From the NCBI RefSeq assembly GCF_003058225.1, contig NZ_QBUG01000004.1, positions 186,001 to 250,000 of the forward strand: a stretch of DNA of 64,000 nucleotides. The letters run 5' to 3'. Position numbers and translations under genes: made by a program. The DNA comes from Promicromonospora sp. AC04. GTDB lineage: Bacteria; Actinomycetota; Actinomycetes; Actinomycetales; Cellulomonadaceae. The notes under the pieces are model-generated. The model did no database searches and had not been told where the DNA came from. It worked only from the letters and a program-made list of their open reading frames with translations. This document shows positions 46,500 through 54,804 of the stretch, piece by piece; the first letter of the stretch is position 1; each line of letters starts with the position of its first letter.

Positions 46500-46576
46500 A
46501 GGTCCGCTTCCACCAAGCAGTTGCGCATGGTCCTGGCGCCATTTCCATGCGTAACTGCTTGGTGGAAGCGGACCTT
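46499..46576. terminator. 78-bp palindrome, copy 2
   Basis: The same sequence as copy 1 with one mismatch in the stem (32-bp arms 46499-46530 and 46545-46576, 14-nt spacer). It lies between the convergent DUF559 and azgA-like genes and overlaps the DUF559 stop codon. There is no T-run. Confidence 0.6.
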
Positions 46577-46646
46577 GTCGGGGCTCCGGATCGGGCAGCT
46601 GGCCGAGCAGCGGGGGTCACGGGGGCGCGAGCGGGCGGGTGGGCCG

Positions 46647-48110
46647 TTAGATGCCTGCCGCGGTGCGGATCGGGCCCATCAGGAAGTAGACGACGAACAG
46701 CGCCGCCGCCACCCACAGCAGCGGGTGCACCTTGCCGACCTTGCCGACCGCGACCTTGAGCAGCACGAACGAGATCACACCGGCCCCGATGCCGACGGTG
46801 ATCGAGTACGCGAACGGCATGAGCACCATGGTGAGGAACGCGGGGATGGCGACCTCGAGGTCGGTCCAGTCGATACCCGTCACCTGGACGACCATGAGGA
46901 ACCCGACGATCACGAGCACGGGGGTGGCGGCCTCGTGCGGCACCACCTCGACGAGCGGCGACAGGAACGTCGTCAGCAGGAACGCCACACCGGTCGTCAC
47001 GGCCGCGAGCCCGGTCCGGGCGCCGTCGCCCACGCCGGACGCCGACTCGACGTACGCCGTGTTCGAGGAGACGGAGCCGGCACCGCCCGACACGGCGGCC
47101 AGCGAGTCGACCACCAGGATCTGGGTCGTCCGGGGCGGGTTACCCTTCGAGTCGAGCAGCCCAGCCTCGCCGCCGATGGCGACCATCGTGCCCATCGTGT
47201 CGAAGAAGTCGGCGATGAGGAGCGTGAACACCAGCAGGATCACGGCCACGACGCCGATCTTCTCGATCGACCCGAACAGCGAGAACTGGCCGATGAGCGA
47301 GAAGTCGGGCAGCGCAACCAAGGAGTCCGGCAGCGCGGGGACGTTGAGCGCCCAGCCGCCCGGGTTGTCGTCGGAGCGCGCGCCGATGCTGCCGACGGCC
47401 TCGATGACCAGCGCGAGCACCGTCGACGCGATGATGGCGATGAGGATGCCGCCCCGGACCTTGCGCACCATCAGGACCGCGGCGAGCAGCAGCCCGAACG
47501 CGAACACGAACAGCGGCCAGGCGCCGACCGAGCCGCCCATGCCGAGCTCCGTCGGGGTCGCCAGGGAGGCGGGGATGCGCACGAAGCCGGCGTCGAACAC
47601 GCCGATGAACGTGATGAACAGGCCGATGCCCACGCTGATGGCGATCTTGAGCTCGCGCGGCACCGCCTTGAACACGGCCTCCCGGAAGCCGGTGACCACG
47701 AGGATCAGGATGACGAGGCCTTCCAGCACGACGATGCCCATGGCATCGGCCCAGGTCATTCCCGGCAGCGCGGCCACGGAGAAGGCGACGACGGCGTTGA
47801 GGCCGAGGCCCGCCGCGAGCGCCAGCGGGAAGTTCGCGACGACCCCCATGAGGATCGACATGATGCCGGCGACCAGGGCGGTGGCCGCGGCGATCGCCGG
47901 AAGGTCGCCCGCCGAGGAGTCGCCGCCGAGGAACTGCCCCGAGCCGTCGGGCACGGTGCCCAGGATGAGCGGGTTGAGCACGACGATGTAGCTCATCGTG
48001 AAGAAGGTGACGAGCCCGCCGCGCACCTCCGTCCACACCGTGGACCCGCGTTCGCTGATCTTGAAGAACCGGTCGATGACGCCCCGAGCCTGGGCCTGGT
48101 CGTGAGCCAT
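46647..48110 (-). CDS. AzgA-type NCS2 purine permease
   Basis: A 487-residue transporter with 12-14 predicted helices. The AzgA/PbuG group (hypoxanthine, guanine, adenine uptake by proton symport) is recognised by the N-terminal FTMSYIVVLNPLIL, LAAGLGLNAVVAFS, the FDTMGTMVAIGGEAGL segment and SSNTAYVESASGVGDGARTG. AAGGGGAA precedes the ATG. The acyltransferase gene lies 19 bp upstream on the same strand. Confidence 0.93.
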   Translation of the reverse strand: MAHDQAQARGVIDRFFKISERGSTVWTEVRGGLVTFFTMSYIVVLNPLILGTVPDGSGQFLGGDSSAGDLPAIAAATALVAGIMSILMGVVANFPLALAAGLGLNAVVAFSVAALPGMTWADAMGIVVLEGLVILILVVTGFREAVFKAVPRELKIAISVGIGLFITFIGVFDAGFVRIPASLATPTELGMGGSVGAWPLFVFAFGLLLAAVLMVRKVRGGILIAIIASTVLALVIEAVGSIGARSDDNPGGWALNVPALPDSLVALPDFSLIGQFSLFGSIEKIGVVAVILLVFTLLIADFFDTMGTMVAIGGEAGLLDSKGNPPRTTQILVVDSLAAVSGGAGSVSSNTAYVESASGVGDGARTGLAAVTTGVAFLLTTFLSPLVEVVPHEAATPVLVIVGFLMVVQVTGIDWTDLEVAIPAFLTMVLMPFAYSITVGIGAGVISFVLLKVAVGKVGKVHPLLWVAAALFVVYFLMGPIRTAAGI

Positions 48111-48129
48111 GGTCCGATGTTCCCCTTCG

Positions 48130-50241
48130 TTACCCGATGTCGCTCGACGGCGTGCCGCGTACCGCGGTCCGGAGCATCCGCTCCACGGAGGGCACCCGGG
48201 TCATCACGTACTGGACGCTGAGGTGGTGGAAGTCCCGGTAGACGGGGTGGCTGATGTCCCCGACGCTGCAGGTCCGCTCGTCGCAGGTCTGCGACCAGAC
48301 GCCGTCCCAGGTCTTGACGCCGTACTTCTTCCAGATGCCGGCGCTGATGCCGGGCAGGTCGCCGTTGGACTCCTCGGCCTCCGCGCGCGACATGCTGCAG
48401 TCGCCGAGCCCGGTCAGGGGCCGGGTGAGGCACTCGAGCGGGTCGACGTCGAGCTGCGGGTTGTCCTTGACCGCCACCACGGACGGCGTCACGGCGGTGA
48501 GGTGGGCGAACAGCTCGTCGTTCGCGCTGGCCCAGGTGCTGCGCACCTCGTCCTCGGTCATCCAGCTGCCGTCGGCGTGCTGCATGCGGCTGGCGTAGAT
48601 CTGCGCCTGGCTGACGACGACGGCGTCGGGCCGCAGGTCGTCGACGACGCGCATCGACTCGGCCTGGAAGTCGCCGCACGGCCCGCGCTCGGCCGGCTGT
48701 TCGACGTCGACCTTCGCGGCGGGGCAGCCGTGCCGCCAGCGGACGGCGAGGCGCAGGCCGGCGTCGTCGGCCGCGGCGTCGAACGCGGGGATCCAGTGCA
48801 TGGTGTGCGAGTCGCCCAGCAGCAGCACGGTGGTGGTGGCGGAGATGTCGCCGAGCATGCAGACGTCGGTGCCCGACGTCGTCCGGGTGATCTCCGTGCA
48901 CCCGTACGGCTTCGGCTCTGCACCGGCCTCGACCGCCGTGGCGTACGGCTCGCGCTGCAGCACGGCCCCGGTCGCGACCCGGGTGCCGACGCTGAGGCCG
49001 CCGACGGCGAGCCCGATCACTATCGTCACGGCCGCTGTGCGCCGCCACGACTTCATGGCTCGGCTGAATCGGACCGGGTTCTCGACCCAGTGGTAGGTCG
49101 CGAACGCGGCGCCGAGGGCGCCGAGCGAGGCGAGCACCTTGATCCAGATCGCGTCGTCCTGCACCGCCGCGGTGGTGAGCACGACGAACGGCCAGTGCCA
49201 GAGGTACCAGGAGTAGGAGACGTCGCCGAGCCGCTGCAGCACCGGCAGGTCGAGCACGCGGTCGACCCACGTACGGGACGTCGCACCGGACGCCGTGCCC
49301 GACGCCGAGACGCTGCCCGCGGCGAGCACGAGAAGCGCGCCGCCCACGGGCAGCAGGGCGATGGTGCCGGGGAACGGGTCGGTCTCGTGCACGAACGCGA
49401 ACGAGAGCGCCAGCAGCGCGAACCCGGCGGTGCCGAGCAGCGCCCGGAGCACGCCCGGCCGCAGGCGGGAGCGTTCGGCGAGCTTCCCCCACGGCAGCGT
49501 CGCGACGAGGGCTGCGCCCGCGAACTCCCAGGCCCGGGTGGGCAGGATGTAGAACGCCCAGTCGGGGGCGGCCGCCGTCAGCCACACCGAGGCCGCCAGC
49601 GACACCACGAACGTCCCCGCGAACAGGACCTGCAGCATGCGGCGGGCCGGGAATCGGGTGCGCCGCGCCAGGGCGACGGCCAGCAGGATCAGCAGCGGCC
49701 AGAAGATGTAGAACTGCTCCTCGATGCCGAGCGACCAGGTGTGCAGGTACGGGCTCGGGGTGACGGAGTCGGAGAAGTAGTTCTGCCCCTGGTACGGGAA
49801 CAGCAGGTTGGAGACGAACAGCATCGCCGACGCCCCGTGCCACGCGAGGCGGCCCCAGACCAGCGGCGACAGGATCAGGACGCACCCGAGCAGCGTGACC
49901 GAGACGACCAGCGCGAGCGCCGGCACGAGCCGCCGCATGCGGCGGGTCCAGAACTCGACGAGGTCGACGGTCCCGCTGCGGTGCACCTCGCGCAGCAGCA
50001 GCGAGCTGATGAGGTAGCCGGAGATCACGTAGAAGACGTCGACGCCCGTGAACCCGCCGGGGATCGCGATCCCCGCGTGGTAGACGACGACGGCGAGCAC
50101 GGCGACCGCGCGCAGCCCGTTGATGTCGGTGCGGAACGCGTGCCCCGCACCCGGGGTGGCGGGCGACGGGTCCGGCCCTGGACCGCGGGGCTCCGCGGGC
50201 GGTCCGGTGGGTCGGTCGACGGCGGTCGTCGCCTGCGCCAT
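48130..50241 (-). CDS. OafA-type acyltransferase with SGNH domain
   Basis: A 703-residue membrane protein. Residues about 35-420 are an acyltransferase-3 domain with ten or so helices (INGLRAVAVLAVVVYHAG with the conserved His, then RRMRRLVPAL). Residues about 450-703 form an extracellular SGNH domain with nucleophile LLLGDSHTMHW and the C-terminal DISHPVYRDFHHLS Asp/His pair. Such proteins O-acetylate cell-surface polysaccharide or peptidoglycan. The ATG at 50241 has AGGAG 5 nt upstream; the longer frame is rejected. Confidence 0.92.
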   Translation of the reverse strand: MAQATTAVDRPTGPPAEPRGPGPDPSPATPGAGHAFRTDINGLRAVAVLAVVVYHAGIAIPGGFTGVDVFYVISGYLISSLLLREVHRSGTVDLVEFWTRRMRRLVPALALVVSVTLLGCVLILSPLVWGRLAWHGASAMLFVSNLLFPYQGQNYFSDSVTPSPYLHTWSLGIEEQFYIFWPLLILLAVALARRTRFPARRMLQVLFAGTFVVSLAASVWLTAAAPDWAFYILPTRAWEFAGAALVATLPWGKLAERSRLRPGVLRALLGTAGFALLALSFAFVHETDPFPGTIALLPVGGALLVLAAGSVSASGTASGATSRTWVDRVLDLPVLQRLGDVSYSWYLWHWPFVVLTTAAVQDDAIWIKVLASLGALGAAFATYHWVENPVRFSRAMKSWRRTAAVTIVIGLAVGGLSVGTRVATGAVLQREPYATAVEAGAEPKPYGCTEITRTTSGTDVCMLGDISATTTVLLLGDSHTMHWIPAFDAAADDAGLRLAVRWRHGCPAAKVDVEQPAERGPCGDFQAESMRVVDDLRPDAVVVSQAQIYASRMQHADGSWMTEDEVRSTWASANDELFAHLTAVTPSVVAVKDNPQLDVDPLECLTRPLTGLGDCSMSRAEAEESNGDLPGISAGIWKKYGVKTWDGVWSQTCDERTCSVGDISHPVYRDFHHLSVQYVMTRVPSVERMLRTAVRGTPSSDIG

Positions 50242-50340
50242 TTTTCTCCTGCGGTCGTTCCAGACTGGGGCCGTCACACACCATAACGGGCGCAACGGGG
50301 CAGGTTGCCGGGTTATCGGGGAGGGCCTGAGGAGAACGGC

Positions 50341-50877
50341 TCAGTCCAGGAACAGGTGGGAGCAGACCAGCACCGGCGCTTCGACGGTACCGCCGTCGAC
50401 CACGCACCCGATCGCGCCACGCTGCACCTCCGTGCTCACCAGGTTGTCCCGGTGCGACGGCGAGTCCAGCCACGCCTGCACGACGTCCTGCGGCGGGTTG
50501 GCGGTGCGGCTGAGGTTCTCGGCAACGAGCCCGCCCGGGCAGCTCTTCCGCACGGGCGGCAGCGGTGCGTGCACCAGCTTCGGCGCACCGACCAGCGCCG
50601 CGGCCCGCTCCACCGCGACGGGCTGAAGGCAGTCGTCGTGCTCCAGCTCGGGCACGCCCACCTGCGCGCGGGCCGCGTTCACGCCGTCCTCCAGGGCCGC
50701 CGCGTACTGCCCGGGGTCGGTCAGGTCGACGTCGCCGGGCGCCGTCCAGGTCGCCTCGGGCGCCGCAGTCAGCTCCGGGGTGCCGTCCCGGCCGCCGCCC
50801 GGCATCGCCGAGCAAGCCGCAAGCAGCGCGGCGGCCGCCACGAGCGTGACGGCGAGGCGGGTCGGGAGGCGGGCCAC
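50341..50877 (-). CDS. CAP (SCP/PR1)-domain lipoprotein
   Basis: A 178-residue exported protein. Signal peptide with lipobox LLAAC (about 19-23), then a single CAP domain with the landmarks VAENLSRTANPP, WLDSPSHRDNLVS and two Cys pairs. The function of bacterial CAP proteins is not well known. GTG at 50877 gives a normal signal peptide; the frame continues upstream to 50982, but that part is only translated tandem repeat (WTASLRPWTAGLSLWTASL) and is judged non-coding. Confidence 0.7.
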   Translation of the reverse strand: MARLPTRLAVTLVAAAALLAACSAMPGGGRDGTPELTAAPEATWTAPGDVDLTDPGQYAAALEDGVNAARAQVGVPELEHDDCLQPVAVERAAALVGAPKLVHAPLPPVRKSCPGGLVAENLSRTANPPQDVVQAWLDSPSHRDNLVSTEVQRGAIGCVVDGGTVEAPVLVCSHLFLD

Positions 50878-50897
50878 GACGTCGATTCGACACCGCA

Positions 50898-51037
50898 CGT
50901 CTGCGGTCCACAAGCGCAGGCTCGCCGTCCACAAGCTCAGGCCGGCCGTCCACGGGCGCAGGCTCGCCGTCCACGGGCGCAAGGTCCTGCCCTCAGGCGC
51001 AAGGTCCCGCCCTCAAGCGCAAGGTCCCGCCCTCAAA
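50898..51037. repeat. Tandem repeats between the two CAP-domain genes
   Basis: One partial (50898-50914) and three full 21-bp units (50915-50977, consensus CGCAGGCTCGCCGTCCACGGG) run directly into three 20-bp units (50978-51037, consensus CGCAAGGTCCCGCCCTCAAG). The two unit types share the CGCA.GG.TC core. The array lies in the promoter region of the 50341-50877 gene. Confidence 0.8.
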
Positions 51038-51070
51038 CCCCGGGGAGCACGCCTCACCGGCGAGGCGTCC

Positions 51071-51895
51071 CTACGCCAGGAACACGTGCGCGCAGATCAT
51101 GACCGGCGCGGCGGGGTCGCCGCCGTCGGGCACGCAGGCGATCGCGCCGCGGGTCAGGTCGCCGTTCAGGATGTTGGCGCGGTGGCCCTCCGAGTCCATC
51201 CAGCCCTGCGCGGCCTCCGCCGGCGTCCACCCGCCCTTGGCGAGGTTCTCCGCCACCGCCGTGGTGGGGCACGCCTCGAAGATCGGCTCGAGCGGCGCGT
51301 GCGCCAGCTCCTGTCCGATCAGCGCCTGGGCCCGCTCGAGCGCGACGTCGTACGCGCAGTCGTCGTGGACCAGGGCCGACAGGCCGTTCGCCGTGCGGTG
51401 GCCGTTGACCGCGTCCTCCAGCGCCTCGGCGTACTGCACGGCATCGGTCAGGTCGGGCTCGGTCCCGCCGTCCCCGGAGCCATCGCCCGAGCCGTCCCCG
51501 GTCTCGTCCCCCGTACCGCCGTCGGTCCCGCCGCCGGAGCCGTCACCCGAGCCGCCGCTCGCCCCGGGTATCGAATCGCGCTCCGAGCTGCGCGACGCCG
51601 AACCGCTCGGCGCCGGCTGCACGTCCACCGCAGCGGACTCCTGGTCGTGCTCCCCGTGGATCGCGCCCACCGAGGTGGGGTGGGCGGACGGCGCCAGCTC
51701 CGCCGCCATCGCCTCGCCCACGACACCGGGCGCTATCCCCGGCGCGGGCATGGGCTCGGCGCCGGGATCGAGGAGCCCGGCGCACGCCGTGAGGCACGCG
51801 CCCACCACGACTGCCAGCATCGCGCGGGCGAGGGCCCGGCGCGGGGCACGCCCCGGCTGGGCCGCGGACGACGTCGTACGGTGTGCTGGGGACAC
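51071..51895 (-). CDS. CAP (SCP/PR1)-domain lipoprotein, paralogue with long linker
   Basis: A 274-residue exported protein. Lipoprotein signal (LTAC lipobox near residue 38), a linker of about 110 residues including a Gly/Asp/Ser/Thr-rich stretch (about 115-145), then a CAP domain (VAENLAKGGWTP, WMDSEGHRANILNG). The C-terminal half is clearly related to the 50341-50877 product. GTG at 51895 is preferred since TATTGT (51909-51904) lies 8 nt upstream; a TTG at 51907 is the alternative. Confidence 0.75.
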   Translation of the reverse strand: MSPAHRTTSSAAQPGRAPRRALARAMLAVVVGACLTACAGLLDPGAEPMPAPGIAPGVVGEAMAAELAPSAHPTSVGAIHGEHDQESAAVDVQPAPSGSASRSSERDSIPGASGGSGDGSGGGTDGGTGDETGDGSGDGSGDGGTEPDLTDAVQYAEALEDAVNGHRTANGLSALVHDDCAYDVALERAQALIGQELAHAPLEPIFEACPTTAVAENLAKGGWTPAEAAQGWMDSEGHRANILNGDLTRGAIACVPDGGDPAAPVMICAHVFLA

Positions 51896-51903
51896 GAGTC
51901 CGG

Positions 51904-51909
51904 ACAATA
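51904..51909 (-). promoter_or_regulatory. -10 box of the long-linker CAP gene
   Basis: TATTGT, 8 nt before the GTG at 51895; near-leaderless. Confidence 0.4.
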
Positions 51910-52056
51910 CCGGCGATCACGGCGGTACGGAATGCCCCGAAGGTCGCTCTGTATGCGGGGCGCACCTGCCGCGGCCAGGCCGCAGCCGCCCGGACCATTC
52001 CCTTGGCACGCCCCCCGTGGCCGTGCCACCGTGTGGTCACCGATCAAGGAGACGCG

Positions 52057-52770
52057 ATGCCAACCCGGCCCCTCAACAGGCCGACCGTGACCGGCCGCCT
52101 CGCGGCGGCCGACCTGGCGGGCCTTGCCCTGATCTACCGGGTCCGTCGGCGGCGGCTCACGCTCATCCCGCCCGAGGTGCTGGGTGAGCTGCGGGACCGG
52201 ATGCGCGCCGTCGAGTCGGCGCGTGTTCCCGGCAGCGTGATCGAGGCGGGGTGCGCACTGGGCGGGTCGGCGATCGTGCTCGCGGCCACGAAGCGGCGCG
52301 ACCGGCCGATGACCGTGCACGACGTGTTCGGCCTCATCCCCCCGCCCACCGACGCCGACGGCGAAGACGTGCAGCGACGGTACGAGCGCATCGCCGCCGG
52401 GTCGGCCACCGGGCTGGGCGGCGACGTCTACTACGGCTACCAGGAGAACCTGCGCGACCGGGTGGCGCAGAACTTCCGCAACTGCGGCGTCGACCTCGAC
52501 GAGCGGAACGTGACCCTGGTCGAGGGACTGTTCCAGGACACCGTGCGGCCCACGGGGCCCGTGGCCCTGGCCCACGTCGACGGCGACTGGTACGAGTCCG
52601 TGAAGGTCTGCCTGGACCGGATCTGGCCGCGGGTCTCGGACGGCGGCGCGGTGGTGGTGGACGACTACTTCCGCTGGTCAGGCTGCCGCAAGGCGGTGGA
52701 CGAGTTCCTCTCGAGCCGATCGGACGTGCGGGTCGAGACGCTGCGGAGGCCGCACCTGATCAAGGTGTGA
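52057..52770 (+). CDS. TylF/MycF-like O-methyltransferase
   Basis: A 237-residue class I SAM methyltransferase of the macrocin O-methyltransferase family (PF05711). The SAM motif is SVIEAGCALGGSAIVLA, the metal/catalytic segment LAHVDGDWYESVKVCLD, and VVVDDYFRWSGCRKAVDEF follows. Members methylate sugar hydroxyls in glycans or antibiotics. AAGGAGACGCG precedes the ATG. Two sulfotransferase-like genes follow, so surface-glycan decoration is plausible. Confidence 0.85.
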   Translation: MPTRPLNRPTVTGRLAAADLAGLALIYRVRRRRLTLIPPEVLGELRDRMRAVESARVPGSVIEAGCALGGSAIVLAATKRRDRPMTVHDVFGLIPPPTDADGEDVQRRYERIAAGSATGLGGDVYYGYQENLRDRVAQNFRNCGVDLDERNVTLVEGLFQDTVRPTGPVALAHVDGDWYESVKVCLDRIWPRVSDGGAVVVDDYFRWSGCRKAVDEFLSSRSDVRVETLRRPHLIKV

Positions 52771-52888
52771 CGGTCGCGGGTCAGGAATGCGGTTCCGATC
52801 GGACGATTCGGGTCGCACGCGGCACATTCATCGCATATTTTTGCGGGGCACCAGCGATCCCATTCCTGTCGACCAGCTTAGGTTTCCC

Positions 52889-53833
52889 ATGTCCGGAACG
52901 AGTACGAGCAGCAAGCCCTGGAACGACCGGCGCATCGCCTTTGTGGGTGGTCTTCATCGCAGCGGCACCACCCTTGTTGCCCGCATTCTCGGTTCGAGCC
53001 CGAACGCTTCCGGCCTGACCGGAACCGGCGCCGCCATGAATGAGGGACAGCACATTCAGGACACATATGTGGGCAGTCTGGGCAATACATCCCAATGGTC
53101 GTTTCATCCGCGGGCGCACCTCACCGAAAAGGACGCAAAAAGCACGCCCGACGCCGGAGCCCGGCTCTGGCAGAGCTGGTCGCCCTACTGGGACCTCGAG
53201 CGGGCGGTGCTCGTCGAGAAGTCGCCGCCCAACCTGACGAAGATGCGCTACCTCCAGGAGGTCTTCCCGAGGTCGCGCTTCATCGTCGTGACGCGCCACC
53301 CCGTGGTGCAGGCGCTGGCGGTGCGCAAGTGGGCCACGCACACCCGTGGGCGGTACACCTACGGCTTCCCGCGGCTGATCGAGCACTGGGTGCACGCGCA
53401 CGACGTCTTCGCGGAGGACGCGCTGCACATCGAGAACCTGCTCGTGCTGCGGTACGAGCATCTGATGCGCGAACCCGCGCAACAGCTCGGCCGCGTCGCG
53501 CAGTTCCTGGACGTCGAGCTGGACCGCAGCACCGTCGACGCCTTGGACGCCGGTCGCAGCAACCGGTACGCCGAGCTGTGGCGGACGGGCGGACGCGGCC
53601 AGCTCGGTGGCCGCGTCCGGACCCACCTCACGCACATCGGCTCGCGCACGGGTCCGTCCCGGGGCGACCTGCTGCGTGACTTCGCCGACGTCGCCCTGCT
53701 CCCCCGCTACCGGAACGTCGTGAGCGAGCACCTCGGCGACCGGATCCGCGCCCACGGCTACGACCTGGACGTGCTCGACCAGGCGGCACCGTGGGCCCCG
53801 GCGCAGCTCGGCCCGACAGCGAGCGCCCGATGA
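52889..53833 (+). CDS. Sulfotransferase-family protein
   Basis: A 314-residue PAPS-dependent sulfotransferase-like protein. The 5'-phosphosulfate loop GLHRSGTTLVARIL is at about 21-34 and the 3'-phosphate motif RFIVVTRHPVVQALAVRKW in the middle. The start at 52889 has no ribosome site but TTAGGT lies 5 nt before, so it may be leaderless. The first 250 bp and the leader have visibly lower GC than the neighbours. It overlaps the next gene by 4 bp. Confidence 0.8.
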   Translation: MSGTSTSSKPWNDRRIAFVGGLHRSGTTLVARILGSSPNASGLTGTGAAMNEGQHIQDTYVGSLGNTSQWSFHPRAHLTEKDAKSTPDAGARLWQSWSPYWDLERAVLVEKSPPNLTKMRYLQEVFPRSRFIVVTRHPVVQALAVRKWATHTRGRYTYGFPRLIEHWVHAHDVFAEDALHIENLLVLRYEHLMREPAQQLGRVAQFLDVELDRSTVDALDAGRSNRYAELWRTGGRGQLGGRVRTHLTHIGSRTGPSRGDLLRDFADVALLPRYRNVVSEHLGDRIRAHGYDLDVLDQAAPWAPAQLGPTASAR

Positions 53834-54804
53834 CCGCCCGCGTCGTCTACGTCACCGGCTGCGGCCGCAGCGGCACGAGCGCGCTCGCCGGGGTGCTGCG
53901 CCAGTTCGGGCTGCACGTCCCACAGCCGGAGGTCGAGGCCGACGCCTCGAACCCCCGCGGCTTCTCCGAACCGCGGTGGGTGGTGGACTTCCACGAGGCC
54001 CTGCTGCGGTCGGCCGACGTGCAGGCGTCGGACCCGCGCCCCATCGCCTGGCACCTCGTCGACCGGGCGGGCGCCGAGGCGGAGGCGCTGAGTCAGATCC
54101 AGACCTGGCTCACCGCCCAGATCGGGGCACACGGCAACCTCGTCATCAAGGACCCGCGGCTGCTCTGGTTCCTCGAGCTCTGGCAGGAGGCGGCCGCGAC
54201 CGCCGGGGCCGCGGCGTCATCCATCACGATGCTGCGCTCGCCCACGGAGGCCGTTGACAGCAACGCCGCCTACTACAAGGGCAGGGGGCTCGTGGACCGG
54301 GTGGCGGGGTGGATCAACCTGATGCTCGGGGCCGAGCTCGCGACGCGGGCGACCCCGCGGGCCTTCGTCCGCTACCGCGACCTGGTCAACGGCTGGGACG
54401 GGCCGGTGTTCGGTGCCGCGACCGCGCTCGGCATCCCGATGATCGACCCCCACGACGCGGACGCCTTCGAGCGGGTGAACGCCCTCATCGGCCCGACGCC
54501 GCACCGGGCGGACGTCTCCTGGAACGACGTGCCCGTCCCCGCGCCGCTGCGCGGGCTGGCCGACGACACGTGGGCCGCCCTCGACGCCCTCCCCGAGCAC
54601 GACGACGCCGGGACCCGCGCCGAGTTCGACCGGCTCCGTGCGCTCTACCCCTACATCCACCGGAAGCTCGCGGCGTCACCCGCCCGGCGGATCGCGCAGC
54701 TCGTGCCGCCCGAGGTGGTCCCGGCCGCCGTCCGGCAGAGCCTCGGGGGGATGCTCAGGCGTTCCCCGGAGTCCCCTCGCCGAGGTAGTCATCTGGCGAC
54801 GTAG
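53830..54804 (+). CDS. Sulfotransferase-like protein
   Basis: A 324-residue protein with an N-terminal P-loop-like motif TGCGRSGTSALAGVL (9-23), FSEPRWVVDFHEALL and IKDPRLLWFLELW. The group is annotated as sulfotransferase-like in actinobacterial glycan loci. It is coupled to the preceding sulfotransferase (ATGA). It ends at 54804, exactly where the convergent AfsR-type gene ends (54805), with no gap. Confidence 0.72.
   Translation: MTARVVYVTGCGRSGTSALAGVLRQFGLHVPQPEVEADASNPRGFSEPRWVVDFHEALLRSADVQASDPRPIAWHLVDRAGAEAEALSQIQTWLTAQIGAHGNLVIKDPRLLWFLELWQEAAATAGAAASSITMLRSPTEAVDSNAAYYKGRGLVDRVAGWINLMLGAELATRATPRAFVRYRDLVNGWDGPVFGAATALGIPMIDPHDADAFERVNALIGPTPHRADVSWNDVPVPAPLRGLADDTWAALDALPEHDDAGTRAEFDRLRALYPYIHRKLAASPARRIAQLVPPEVVPAAVRQSLGGMLRRSPESPRRGSHLAT

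Noticed and set aside
50878-50982. Longer N-terminus for the CAP-domain lipoprotein
   Set aside because: The extra residues are translated tandem repeat and would bury the signal peptide; GTG at 50877 gives a normal lipoprotein signal.
50898-51037. Possible CRISPR array
   Set aside because: The units are contiguous 20-21 bp tandem repeats without unique spacers, and no cas genes are present.
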